In this document: piece after piece, positions 54,898 to 63,265 of the stretch
Layout of the letters: each line of letters starts with the position of its first letter
How positions within the stretch are numbered: the first letter of the stretch is position 1
Assembly (NCBI RefSeq): GCF_007671675.1
Contig: NZ_VCGW01000002.1
Coordinates: 186,001-250,000, forward strand
Origin: Marinobacter maritimus
Lineage (GTDB): Bacteria; Pseudomonadota; Gammaproteobacteria; Pseudomonadales; Oleiphilaceae
Direction: 5' to 3'
Length of the DNA: 64,000 bases
Translations under genes and position numbers: made by a program
The notes under the pieces: model-generated
The model's input: the letters and a program-made list of their open reading frames with translations, nothing else
What the model was told of the DNA's origin: nothing
Database searches by the model: none

Positions 54898-55056
54898 ATG
54901 GACCTTTTGCGAATTCTTATTGCTATTTTGTTACCGCCGCTGGGCGTGTTCCTGCAGGTAGGTATCGGGAAGCACTTCTGGATCAACATACTACTGACCC
55001 TTTTGGGCTATATCCCCGGCATAGTGCACGCTGTGTACATTATCGCCAAAAAATAG
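54898..55056 (+). CDS. PMP3/YqaE family small membrane peptide
   Basis: The 52-residue protein is two hydrophobic hairpin helices: MDLLRILIAILLPPLGVFLQVG, then HFWINILLTLLGYIPGIVHAVYII. The LLPPLGVF and LGYIPGIVHAVYII motifs are diagnostic of the PMP3/UPF0057 stress-induced proteolipids, which affect membrane potential. A GGAGAG site precedes the ATG by 9 bp. It is easily missed because of its length. It lies alone between minus-strand genes. Confidence 0.92.
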   Translation: MDLLRILIAILLPPLGVFLQVGIGKHFWINILLTLLGYIPGIVHAVYIIAKK

Positions 55057-55095
55057 AAGTCGGCAGATTCAGTTTGTATCTGCCGGGGGCGTGGC

Positions 55096-56733
55096 TCAGG
55101 TGGTGGGTGTTGCACGCCAGAGCCCGTCTTCCTGCAAGGCCCGGCCATCGGTCTCCAGTTTCAACAGGTGGGCCAGTGCGGAGCGGGCAGCGACACCGTG
55201 AATGGCCGTTGGCACATCACCATAGGCCTTGCTGGTCAGGTCTTTAAGGCTTACGGGGGACAGCGTGTCGAGAGCCTTGGCAACCTTGTGCTCCCGCGAC
55301 AGGCGGTGGGTGATCAGGTAATCGATGATGGCCTCCGGGTTGCCCATCAAAAAGCCGTGCGCTGGTGCTATATAACGAACGGGCTCAGCCAGCAGATCGT
55401 AGAGTGACTCCAGATAGGCTTTCATGTCTCCGTCTGGCGGGTTTATGACCACCGTTGAGCCTTGCATGATGTGATCTCCCGAAAACAGCAGCTCCTGGTC
55501 TCTCAGCAGAAAACAAAGGTGGTTAGAGGCGTGCCCCGGCGTGTGCAGCACTTTCAAGGTGCCGGCATCGGTTTTGATCAGATCGCCGTGCTCAGGCTGA
55601 TGGTCGGGCGCAAACTTCTGATCCTGTGAGGCACCTTCCGGGGCTGATTGGCCATAAACCTTGCAGCCGGTTTTTTCCTTCAGTGCACGGGTGCCAGGGG
55701 AATGGTCAAGATGGGTATGGGTGACGATGACAGCGTCAATCTGCCCGCCGGTAACCTCGAGAATCCGCTCAATATGACTCGCATGGTTCGGGCCGGGGTC
55801 CAGAACGGTAAAGCGCTCGTGGCCCAGAATGTAAGTGTTTGTGCCCGGGCCAGTCATCACGCCGGGGTTGGGTGCTGTAAGGCGAATCACGCCTGCGGCA
55901 ACCTCAACCGCTTCACCGGGGACAATCTCCGATTTTGTAGTGCCTTCAGCTTCCGGATCCAGCTTTGCAGCTTCATCGTAAGCAGGCGCACCAGGCTCCA
56001 GAATCACCGGTTTACCGCGCCGGATGGCCGGCCATGGCTGGCTGGGGTAGGATTCCGGCGGATTCGCCCAGGCGTAGCGCATCAGAGTTTCGACGGTCTC
56101 AAAGTCCCGCAGAACCCGCAGGGTTCTTATGGTCGGCAGTGTCATTAATCGATGGCCGGCACGATGCTCTTCCAGTGCTTGTGCGGGGCTGAGCCAAACG
56201 TGGCTGATGGTTTCTTCGCCATCATGGCTTACAGGCTGGTTCTCTGGTGCTGTAGTCACAAAAAAACGGGTATCGAAGCGCCGGGGAGGGCCGGGCGGGG
56301 TGATCCAGTGGCTGAGGTAGGCCATCCTGTCCAGCGGAATCGTCAGGTTGTGTTTTTGGCAAAGTTCAGCCAGAGACAGCTCGCCCCTGAACACGGCCTT
56401 GCGATCATCATGAGCGGCATGATCTCCGCTGATTGTGCGCCGCTCGGTATCGACGGCCAGCAGCACGCCGGCCTCTTCGAAGCATTCGCGGACGGCGGCA
56501 AGCATGTAATCCGTGCCGCCGTCGCTCAGACTCATGGTGTGGCTGATTTCAGTGTCTTCCAGGCCAGCTGCATGCATACGCCCGTGGGATTCCTTCTGAT
56601 CTACCGCGCCGCCAGGAAAAACGTAATAGCCGGGTAAAAACACCGCGTCCCAAGTGCGCTGTAGCAGCAGTATCTCAATACCATTCCGGGTATCTCTCAC
56701 CAGTGCCAGCGTGGCAGCAGGTCGAATATCCAT
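55096..56733 (-). CDS. Nudix hydrolase - metallo-beta-lactamase fusion
   Basis: The 545-residue protein is a fusion. The N-terminal Nudix domain (1-235) has LPGYYVFPGGAVDQKE, then an insert and the catalytic AVRECFEEAGVLL (Arg82, Glu83, Glu86, Glu87), as in NUDT19/RP2-like enzymes where the first Gly-Gly and the REXXEE box are spaced out. The C-terminal MBL domain (about 275-545) has HTHLDH at 339-344, LACTB2-like. A longer ORF runs upstream; the ATG at 56733 starts the Nudix fold. The Nudix part probably acts on CoA or nucleotide diphosphates; the MBL part on RNA or a thioester. Both are inference. Confidence 0.85.
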   Translation of the reverse strand: MDIRPAATLALVRDTRNGIEILLLQRTWDAVFLPGYYVFPGGAVDQKESHGRMHAAGLEDTEISHTMSLSDGGTDYMLAAVRECFEEAGVLLAVDTERRTISGDHAAHDDRKAVFRGELSLAELCQKHNLTIPLDRMAYLSHWITPPGPPRRFDTRFFVTTAPENQPVSHDGEETISHVWLSPAQALEEHRAGHRLMTLPTIRTLRVLRDFETVETLMRYAWANPPESYPSQPWPAIRRGKPVILEPGAPAYDEAAKLDPEAEGTTKSEIVPGEAVEVAAGVIRLTAPNPGVMTGPGTNTYILGHERFTVLDPGPNHASHIERILEVTGGQIDAVIVTHTHLDHSPGTRALKEKTGCKVYGQSAPEGASQDQKFAPDHQPEHGDLIKTDAGTLKVLHTPGHASNHLCFLLRDQELLFSGDHIMQGSTVVINPPDGDMKAYLESLYDLLAEPVRYIAPAHGFLMGNPEAIIDYLITHRLSREHKVAKALDTLSPVSLKDLTSKAYGDVPTAIHGVAARSALAHLLKLETDGRALQEDGLWRATPTT

Positions 56734-56907
56734 AGAGTTTCCGTTATTCAAAACTGTAACCCCAGCGCTAAAAGATCGAAAATGAAGATAAGCGATTTCG
56801 CAACCAGATCTTGAGGTGAACACCGCCACTAAACAGAGTATCATCCAGCTCCGCACCTCGACACTTTCCGATATTCCTCGACACTTTGCCAGGCAGGTAT
56901 CTTTCCA

Positions 56908-57333
56908 GTGGCCCGAATCGAACTTTCTTTCCCTGACGATGCATTCTGTTTTGAAACGCTCATGCAAGTTCGAACAACCGACATCAACGGCGCTAACCAC
57001 CTGGGCAACGATGCATTGGTATCCATGCTGTCTGAAGCGCGAGCCCAGTTCCTGATAAGTTACGACATTCCAGAGAGCGACAGCGGCGGTGAGGGTATTA
57101 TCGTGACCGATCTGGCCACCATGTATCAGTCGGAATCATTCTTTCCGGAAATGCTGCGCTTTGAGGTCGGTGTAATGGACTTCAACAAATACGGTGGCGA
57201 TTTTGTGTTTCGGGTGACCAAAGTCGGGAGCGGTCAGGCCGTTGCTCTGGCGAAGTACGGATTCGTGTTTTTTGATTATCTTCAAAAGAAAGTGGTGCCC
57301 ATGCCGGAAAGTTTCCGGTCACGCTTTGCCTGA
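56908..57333 (+). CDS. 4HBT hot-dog-fold thioesterase
   Basis: The 141-residue protein has the acyl-CoA thioesterase hot-dog fold: FETLMQVRTTDINGANHLGNDALVSMLSEARAQFLISY, with the catalytic acid of the YbgC/4HBT group (RTTDIN-) and the active-site helix. It hydrolyses acyl-CoA. GTG at 56908 is the start, with AGGCAGG upstream. It fits the fatty-acid theme of the region. Its 3' end overlaps the MATE gene by 15 bp. Confidence 0.85.
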   Translation: MARIELSFPDDAFCFETLMQVRTTDINGANHLGNDALVSMLSEARAQFLISYDIPESDSGGEGIIVTDLATMYQSESFFPEMLRFEVGVMDFNKYGGDFVFRVTKVGSGQAVALAKYGFVFFDYLQKKVVPMPESFRSRFA

Positions 57334-58659
57334 GTTTCCTCCGTTTTTTCGAAGTTGCTTCATGCCGGTGCGATAAAAGCTGTACGCCATGATTCCGGCG
57401 AGCAGGTTACCCACCAGAGCACCGCTCATCAGGCCATAGATGCCGTCGAGCTGACTGCCTAGCCACAGCAGTGGCAGGAAGCACAGAAACAACCGCAATG
57501 TCGAAACCAGTAGCGCCCTCATGGCCAGGCCAAGCGCGTTGCACACCGACACCATCAGCATACACACCCCAAGGCCGCTGTAGCTGAGCGGCACTCGCAC
57601 AAGGTAGGCTCCGAGCAAGTCCTGAACTTGTTGGTCGCTGCTGAACAGTTCGGAGACAAGGCCGGAGGCGATCAGCCAGAGCAGGCCAATGGCCAGTTGC
57701 CAGATCACCACAAAACGCACCGCCAGCCTTACCAGCGTGCGAATCTGTTCTATGTCTCCGGCACCCAGCATGCGGCCGATCATAGGTGGCATGGACATGG
57801 TGAGCGCGAGTACCACCACAATGGAGAAAAACTCGAGGCGTGTGCCCAGCCCCCAGGCGGCAACAGCGGCAGAACCGAAGCCCGCGACCATGGCAGTTGC
57901 CAGCATGGCTGACGCTGGCGGCATGAGCTGGCTGACCATGGCGGGGGCCATAATGTTGTTGAGCTGTTTCAGGGCGCGGCCAAGAGCGAGTTCGCGAAGG
58001 TCGAAGCGGGCCCAGCCGCGTTTCAGTAGCTTGGGGTATATAAACAGGCAGCCGACCCCAAAAGAGGTAGCCGTGGCCCAGGCGGCGCCGGGCAACCCCC
58101 AGTCGAAAACAAAGATATACAGCGGATCCAGGGCGATGTTGGAAAGGCTGGTGGCCACCATCATGTAGCCTGGCAATTTGGTGTTGCCGTGGGAGCGGCA
58201 AATGCTGTAGCCGAAGTAGAGAAATGCTCCGATCCAGGCAGAGAACAGCCAGGGTATCCAGTAGCTGCGCACGAGAGGAAGCAGGGCGTCTTCGGCCCCG
58301 AGGGCGGTCATGATCGGGCTTTGCAGGAGCCACAGGCCGATACAAAGTATAAACACCAGTGCACTGCCGACGGTAACAACCAAACCGCCCAGGCGAAACG
58401 CCCGGAGTTCGTCGCCGGTGCCGAGGGTTCGCGAAATGATCGCTGTGGTGGCAATGCCCAAGCCCACCTGTAGTCCGATGATGAGCTGATGCATTGGGAG
58501 CGTGAAGCCGAGAGCGGCCAGAGGGTCGCGGCCGAGCTGGCCGATAAAGGCGCTGTCAGCCAGCTGGAACGTCATCAGCGAGAGCACGCCAAACAGCATG
58601 GGCCAGGTCATGGTGTAGAGCTGGCGGGGGAGGCTGGCGTTGTGGGTGGTATTGCTCAC
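57319..58659 (-). CDS. MATE family multidrug efflux transporter
   Basis: The 446-residue protein has 12 membrane segments and the MATE signatures LADSAFIGQLGRDPLAALGFTLPMHQLIIGLQVGLGIATTAIISRTLGTG near the start and GFGSAAVAAWGLGTRLEFF in the second half. It extrudes cationic drugs with Na+ or H+. A foldback element lies 65 bp upstream of its start. Confidence 0.93.
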   Translation of the reverse strand: MSNTTHNASLPRQLYTMTWPMLFGVLSLMTFQLADSAFIGQLGRDPLAALGFTLPMHQLIIGLQVGLGIATTAIISRTLGTGDELRAFRLGGLVVTVGSALVFILCIGLWLLQSPIMTALGAEDALLPLVRSYWIPWLFSAWIGAFLYFGYSICRSHGNTKLPGYMMVATSLSNIALDPLYIFVFDWGLPGAAWATATSFGVGCLFIYPKLLKRGWARFDLRELALGRALKQLNNIMAPAMVSQLMPPASAMLATAMVAGFGSAAVAAWGLGTRLEFFSIVVVLALTMSMPPMIGRMLGAGDIEQIRTLVRLAVRFVVIWQLAIGLLWLIASGLVSELFSSDQQVQDLLGAYLVRVPLSYSGLGVCMLMVSVCNALGLAMRALLVSTLRLFLCFLPLLWLGSQLDGIYGLMSGALVGNLLAGIMAYSFYRTGMKQLRKNGGNSGKA

Positions 58660-58723
58660 GGGTTGGAGGTGGTGCCTTGGTCTGGAATGGGGTGCTGAAG
58701 TCTAACAGGTTTACTTTGCAGTT

Positions 58724-58836
58724 GGCCTTTCGGGCGGATCGGCCTCCGCAGACACGCCGTAAACCCATCCGTGGGGGCTTGGCATTGCCATCCCTGGCAA
58801 TGCACAGTCTGCGAAGGCCGATCCGCCCAAAAGGCC
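58724..58836. repeat. 113-bp foldback element 1 with conserved core
   Basis: Arms 58724-58753 and 58807-58836 are inverted copies (28 of 30). The 53-bp centre has ACGC at one end, GCTTGG, an inner perfect hairpin GCATTGCCA-TCCC-TGGCAATGC (58781-58803) and ACA at the end. The centre is shared with element 2 (60692-60805), while the arms are not. Confidence 0.8.
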
Positions 58837-58889
58837 CCGGGCCCGGGTAGTTCTCCTCCGGATTTCCTAATGCGGCTTTGAAAGCCTGA

Positions 58890-59387
58890 TCAGAGAACTT
58901 TCAGCGCTGCATCGTAGTCGGGCTCGTCTTTGATTTCGTTGACGAGCTGGCTGTGGATAACCTTGTTATCCTCATCTAGAACTACCACTGCGCGGGCGCA
59001 AAGGCCAGCCAGTGGGCCGGTCTGAATGCTGACGCCGTAGTCCTGCTGGAAGCTGTAGTTCCGGAAGGATGAAAGCGTTATGACGTTTTCCAGGCCTTCA
59101 GCGCCACAAAAGCGGGCTGCTGCAAACGGTAGGTCGGCGGAGACAACCAGCACAACGGTGTTATCCAGAGCGCCGGCTTTCTCGTTGAATTTGCGAGTGG
59201 AGGCGGCGCACACGCCCGTGTCGATGCTGGGGATGATGTTCAGGATTTTGCGCTTTCCCGCCCAGTTATCCAGTTTTACGTCTTCCAGGCCGCTGTTGGT
59301 CAGCGTGAAGGGCGGCACGTTGTCGCCGATCTGTGGAAACTTGCCGCTCAGTTCAATGGGGTTGCCGTCGAGAGTTACTGTGCTCAT
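58890..59387 (-). CDS. tpx: Thiol peroxidase, atypical 2-Cys peroxiredoxin
   Basis: The 165-residue protein has the peroxidatic Cys60 in [11 protein letters not shown] and the resolving Cys94 in ARFCGAEG, as in E. coli Tpx (C61/C95). Tpx reduces lipid and alkyl hydroperoxides with thioredoxin. The ATG at 59387 has GGAGCAA upstream and starts the [17 protein letters not shown] protein; an upstream start adds seven residues. It is the third peroxide reductase in the window. Confidence 0.97.
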   Translation of the reverse strand: MSTVTLDGNPIELSGKFPQIGDNVPPFTLTNSGLEDVKLDNWAGKRKILNIIPSIDTGVCAASTRKFNEKAGALDNTVVLVVSADLPFAAARFCGAEGLENVITLSSFRNYSFQQDYGVSIQTGPLAGLCARAVVVLDEDNKVIHSQLVNEIKDEPDYDAALKVL

Positions 59388-59456
59388 GGGTTGCTCCTTG
59401 TTTTCCATAAATGTTCAGAACCAGCTTACTCTGTTTAGACCATTTTGGATGAGTTT

Positions 59457-60668
59457 TCATCCTGTCTGTGGCTCGAATCCTGGAGCAGGGTGGCGCTGAA
59501 CCAGCAGGAGGTAGCTGCCCAGAGACGCAACGGCGCAGATGGCAATGATGGCCGCCATCACCAGCGAAGTGCCGTCGTGCATATAACCCACAAGCATGCC
59601 GGCGAGGGCTGCGACGGACATTTGTGCGAAGCCGAACAGCGCCGAAGCGGAGCCAGCCATGCGCGGGAAGTTGGCCATGGCGCCAGCCATGGTTTGAGGC
59701 ATAACCATTCCGGTACCCGCCATAAACAGGGCCTGGGGCAGGATAACGGCCCACACACTGAAGACTTCAGCGAGCGCGAGTGCAACCATCAGGCCGCCAG
59801 CGGCAACGGCAATGACCAGTCCGCGAACGAGGATCTGATCCGGTACCATGCGGCTGCCAAGGCGGATCGCTAAAAGGTTTCCGGTTACATAGCCCACCAC
59901 GATGCCGGCGAAATAAAGGCCGAACTGTTGCGGTGGTATTTCAAGGAAATCAATCAGTACGAACGAGGAACCGGAAAGAAACGCAAACAGCCCGGAAAAA
60001 ATCAGAGCGTTGGTCAGGGTATAGCCGAGAAAGCTGATGTCGGTGCCTATGGCGCGATAGTTTCGCAGCAGGCTGCAGGGCTTCAACGGCTGACGGTATT
60101 CCGGGCGCATGGGTTCCGGGATGCCGAAGGCGACCACTACGGCCATGATCAGAGCGTAGCCGCCCAGTGCGAGAAAAATAGAGTGCCAGCCCAGCCCGGC
60201 TACCATCAAGCCGCCGAGTGTGGGTGCAACTGCAGGCGCAAGCGCCATGATACTGGCAAGAAGCGCCATGATTTTTGCAGCTTCGCGAGGTGTGTAGATG
60301 TCCCGGATGGCGGCACGCCCCAGAACTGGCCCGGCTGACCCGCCCAGCGCCTGCAAAAAGCGGCACAGGATGAGGGTTTCAATATTGCTGGCAAGTGCAC
60401 AGCCAATGCTGGCGATGGCAAACAGCACAAAACCGCCGATCATGATCGGTTTGCGGCCAAACCGGTCAGCCAGAGGGCCGCACACCAGCTGTGCTATGGC
60501 AAAACCGACCATGTACAGGCTCAGGGTTAGCTGAACCTGGCTGGTGCCTGTGCCGAAATCACTGCCGATTTGCGGCAGTGCCGGCAAATACATGTCGGTG
60601 GCCAGCGGCCCCAGGGCGACGGCGGCGGCGAGCAGTATCGTTGTCCATATACTGGTTAGTGCTAGCAT
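59457..60668 (-). CDS. Bcr/CflA family MFS drug transporter
   Basis: The 403-residue protein has 12 membrane segments. The Bcr/CflA opening LGPLATDMYLPALPQIGSDFGTGTSQVQLTLSLYMVGFAIAQLVCGPLADRFGRKP is diagnostic, with the MFS GPLADRFGRKP loop. It exports drugs such as bicyclomycin or sulfonamides. It is preceded by foldback element 2, 24 bp upstream, and lies downstream of a LysR gene on the same strand. Confidence 0.93.
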   Translation of the reverse strand: MLALTSIWTTILLAAAVALGPLATDMYLPALPQIGSDFGTGTSQVQLTLSLYMVGFAIAQLVCGPLADRFGRKPIMIGGFVLFAIASIGCALASNIETLILCRFLQALGGSAGPVLGRAAIRDIYTPREAAKIMALLASIMALAPAVAPTLGGLMVAGLGWHSIFLALGGYALIMAVVVAFGIPEPMRPEYRQPLKPCSLLRNYRAIGTDISFLGYTLTNALIFSGLFAFLSGSSFVLIDFLEIPPQQFGLYFAGIVVGYVTGNLLAIRLGSRMVPDQILVRGLVIAVAAGGLMVALALAEVFSVWAVILPQALFMAGTGMVMPQTMAGAMANFPRMAGSASALFGFAQMSVAALAGMLVGYMHDGTSLVMAAIIAICAVASLGSYLLLVQRHPAPGFEPQTG

Positions 60669-60691
60669 CTATCATCCATACCTTGGGGGAG

Positions 60692-60805
60692 GCGAACGAC
60701 GGGGTGAGGTTTCCAAAACACGCTCCTTGCGGCACGTTCATGTGACGCTTGGGCTCCGCCATCCATGGCTCCGCACAGTTTTGGAAACCTCACCCCGTCG
60801 CTCGC
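60692..60805. repeat. 114-bp foldback element 2 with conserved core
   Basis: Arms 60692-60719 and 60778-60805 are inverted copies (27 of 28). The 58-bp centre has ACGC, then GCTTGGGCTCC, GCCATCCATGGC and GCACA. It shares its centre with element 1 but the arms are unrelated. Confidence 0.8.
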
Positions 60806-60892
60806 GGTCAACTTTGGCTTGGATTCTAGGGGGTACCTCAATAAAAAATAACAGGGGCGCTGCTCATAGGATATATGAACAAAATTGATAGG

Positions 60893-61804
60893 TTAGTCGT
60901 TAAGGCCATTCATGGTAGCGGCGACGGCGTTCACCTGGTTTCGTAACCAGCGGTGAGCTGGGTCGTTCTGGTTGCGACGGTGCCAGACCATCAGCAAGGT
61001 AAAGGGTTTGTAGCTGAAGGGTAAAGGCACCCAGGCGAAGTCCCGGAGTAAGTGTTTGCTCATGAGCTCAGGGGCGGTAGCCAGCATGTCGCTGTCCCGA
61101 AGAAACTCTGGCAGGCCGGAGAAGTTGGAAACGGTAATCACGTTGCGACGGGTCAGTCCACGGGCAGTCAGCCCGGCTTCGATGGCTGGCTTTTCGCCGC
61201 TGCCGAAGACCAGGGCGATATGATCGGCCTGCAGGTAATCGGTCACGGTCTCTGGCGCTTCGCGCTGGCTTGGGTCGTAGAAAACTACCATGCGATCGGC
61301 CATCAGGCCTCTCTGCATGATGTCGGTGGCTTCCGGCGCGTGGGGTGAAATGATCAGGTCACAAATATCCTTGCGCAGCATGTCCGCGCTGGGAATCCCG
61401 GAGGCAATCACCTGCAGCACGATGCCTGGAGCCTGTTGTCGCAGGCGCTGCATCAGCGGAGGCAGGAGCAGGTCCCGCTCGTAGTCATTTGCCGCAACGG
61501 TGAAGGTGAATTCTGTGGTTTCCGGCGTGAAGGGCGGGCCGGATGCCAGCGAGTGCAGGTCGTCGAGAATCTGCCGAACGTGGGGGCCCGCCTGCACTGC
61601 ATATCGCGTGGGCGTAATGCCACGTCCGGATTTGACGAACAGCGGGTCACCCAGAGCGCTGCGCAGGCGATCCAGCGTATGGCTCACGGCCGACTGGCTG
61701 ACTCCAAGCTTGACTGCCGCACGGGAGACGCTGCCTTCGTCGAGCACGGCGACGAAGGTGAGGAGCGCGCGGATATCAAGATTGAATGTATCAATAAGGT
61801 TCAT
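60893..61804 (-). CDS. LysR-family transcriptional regulator
   Basis: The 303-residue protein has an HTH (LTFVAVLDEGSVSRAAVKLGVSQSAVSHTLDRLRSALGDPLFVKSGRG) of the type found in NodD- and PcaQ-like regulators. It is upstream of the Bcr/CflA gene in the same direction, so it may control that transporter. Its effector is unknown. Confidence 0.9.
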   Translation of the reverse strand: MNLIDTFNLDIRALLTFVAVLDEGSVSRAAVKLGVSQSAVSHTLDRLRSALGDPLFVKSGRGITPTRYAVQAGPHVRQILDDLHSLASGPPFTPETTEFTFTVAANDYERDLLLPPLMQRLRQQAPGIVLQVIASGIPSADMLRKDICDLIISPHAPEATDIMQRGLMADRMVVFYDPSQREAPETVTDYLQADHIALVFGSGEKPAIEAGLTARGLTRRNVITVSNFSGLPEFLRDSDMLATAPELMSKHLLRDFAWVPLPFSYKPFTLLMVWHRRNQNDPAHRWLRNQVNAVAATMNGLND

Positions 61805-62044
61805 GGATGGCAGTGTAATCCAGAACCGCCGTTCCCGGAACCGGGCGTTACATCAATCCGAACGCTCAGCCAGCCGCTGATTCAATTACCCCGGAACGGC
61901 CAGCCCCATCGCTATCGACAGGTGATCCCAGAACGATGGCGTTGCGCCCGGGTTGGCGATGCGGTCACAATCGACCACTGCCAATAGCCCTTGGTGATTG
62001 GTATGATTGCCCATCACTGGCCAAACAATCACAACAGGAATTGC

Positions 62045-62938
62045 ATGCTCAGCTTTCTACCTGCTTCCGTTATCGGCGTACTCAACTCCATTTTGCTGGC
62101 GATCAACACGCTGTTCTGGTGCCTGTTGCTCTATATACCAGCGCTGCTAAAACTTATTATCCCCCACAAAGGTTTCCGGGTTCTCTGCACACGCGTCATT
62201 ATCTGGATTTCGGAATCCTGGGTAGCCTGCAATACCGGCTGGATGAAACTGACCCACGGTACGCAATGGCAGGTTACCGGCGCAGAAAACCTGCGTCGTG
62301 AAAGCTGGTATCTGGTACTCAGCAATCACCAGAGCTGGGTGGACATTTTTGCAATGCAGCGAGTGTTCAACCGCCGTGCGCCTTTCCTGAAGTTCTTTTT
62401 GAAGCAACAGCTTATCTGGGTGCCGGTCATCGGGCTTGCCTGGTGGGGGCTGGATTTCCCGTTTATGAAGCGCTACACCCGGGAGTATCTGATCAAGCAT
62501 CCGGAAAAACGCGGAGAAGACCTGAAAGCCACCCGCCGCGCCTGCGAAAAGTTTCGCTACACCCCGGTGAGCGTGATGAACTTTGTGGAAGGCACGCGTT
62601 TTACCCAGGCCAAACACGACAAGCAGAAATCACGCTATACCCATCTGCTGACACCAAAAGCCGGTGGCGCGGCCTTTGTTCTGGACACCATGGGTGATTC
62701 GATACAGACGCTTGTTGACGTAACCATTGCCTATCCCGGCGGCGCGCCTTCGTTCTGGGACTTTATTTGTGGGCGGGTGCCGGAAGTGAAAATGGAGATT
62801 CAGACGGTTACTATCCCGGAGCACCTGAAAGGGCGGGACTACTCAACCGATGGCGAACACCGGCGCAACGTGAAGAACTGGCTGGCAGAGCAGTGGCAGG
62901 CCAAGGATGCCCGCCTGGAAGAAATGCTCCGCTCTTAG
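62045..62938 (+). CDS. 1-acyl-glycerol-3-phosphate acyltransferase-like protein (YihG type)
   Basis: The 297-residue protein has two N-terminal membrane helices and the PlsC motifs HX4D as NHQSWVDIF and EGTRFTQAKH. The layout and length match YihG-like acyltransferases. It adds an acyl chain to a lysophospholipid. AGGAA precedes the ATG; a longer ORF starting at 61991 is less likely. Confidence 0.88.
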   Translation: MLSFLPASVIGVLNSILLAINTLFWCLLLYIPALLKLIIPHKGFRVLCTRVIIWISESWVACNTGWMKLTHGTQWQVTGAENLRRESWYLVLSNHQSWVDIFAMQRVFNRRAPFLKFFLKQQLIWVPVIGLAWWGLDFPFMKRYTREYLIKHPEKRGEDLKATRRACEKFRYTPVSVMNFVEGTRFTQAKHDKQKSRYTHLLTPKAGGAAFVLDTMGDSIQTLVDVTIAYPGGAPSFWDFICGRVPEVKMEIQTVTIPEHLKGRDYSTDGEHRRNVKNWLAEQWQAKDARLEEMLRS

Positions 62939-62971
62939 ATCTCGCTAACACCCTGCCAGTCTGGAGCGACG

Positions 62972-63193
62972 TCAGCCTTCCCTGTCGTCGTTCTCCTTTT
63001 CGTCTGGCTCGACTTCATCGGGGTGTTCTTGTTTGTATCTTTCCCAGTCTTCCCAATCGTGAGGTGTGCCGGCATGTGGCCGGCGCAGGTGTTTTGCGTG
63101 CTCTCTCGCGTTGTGGCGAAGGCTGTGATCAGGGCTTTCTTCTTCCTTGTCAAAACCGTGTTTTTTCAAAAACTCGTCCGGGCTGATGGGCAT
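62972..63193 (-). CDS. Small charged protein of unknown function
   Basis: The 73-residue protein is extremely polar: about half its residues are Asp, Glu, Lys, Arg or His, with no hydrophobic segment, and the C-terminus is acidic. MPISPDEFLKKHGF may be amphipathic. GGAGG precedes the ATG with ideal spacing, which supports this frame over an overlapping one. I do not recognise it. Confidence 0.55.
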   Translation of the reverse strand: MPISPDEFLKKHGFDKEEESPDHSLRHNAREHAKHLRRPHAGTPHDWEDWERYKQEHPDEVEPDEKENDDREG

Positions 63194-63265
63194 GGCGCAC
63201 CTCCTTGAAGGATCAGATTACTTCTACTGGTACGATGCGCCTGCTCCTATGGTTTTTCAACCGGC

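Noticed and set aside
56734..57000. N-terminal extension of the Nudix-MBL fusion
   Set aside because: The added residues have no resemblance to the family, and they overlap the divergent thioesterase gene; the Nudix fold starts at 56733.
62935..63153. A 72-residue minus-strand frame overlapping the small charged protein
   Set aside because: It lacks a ribosome site, while the other frame has an ideal GGAGG.
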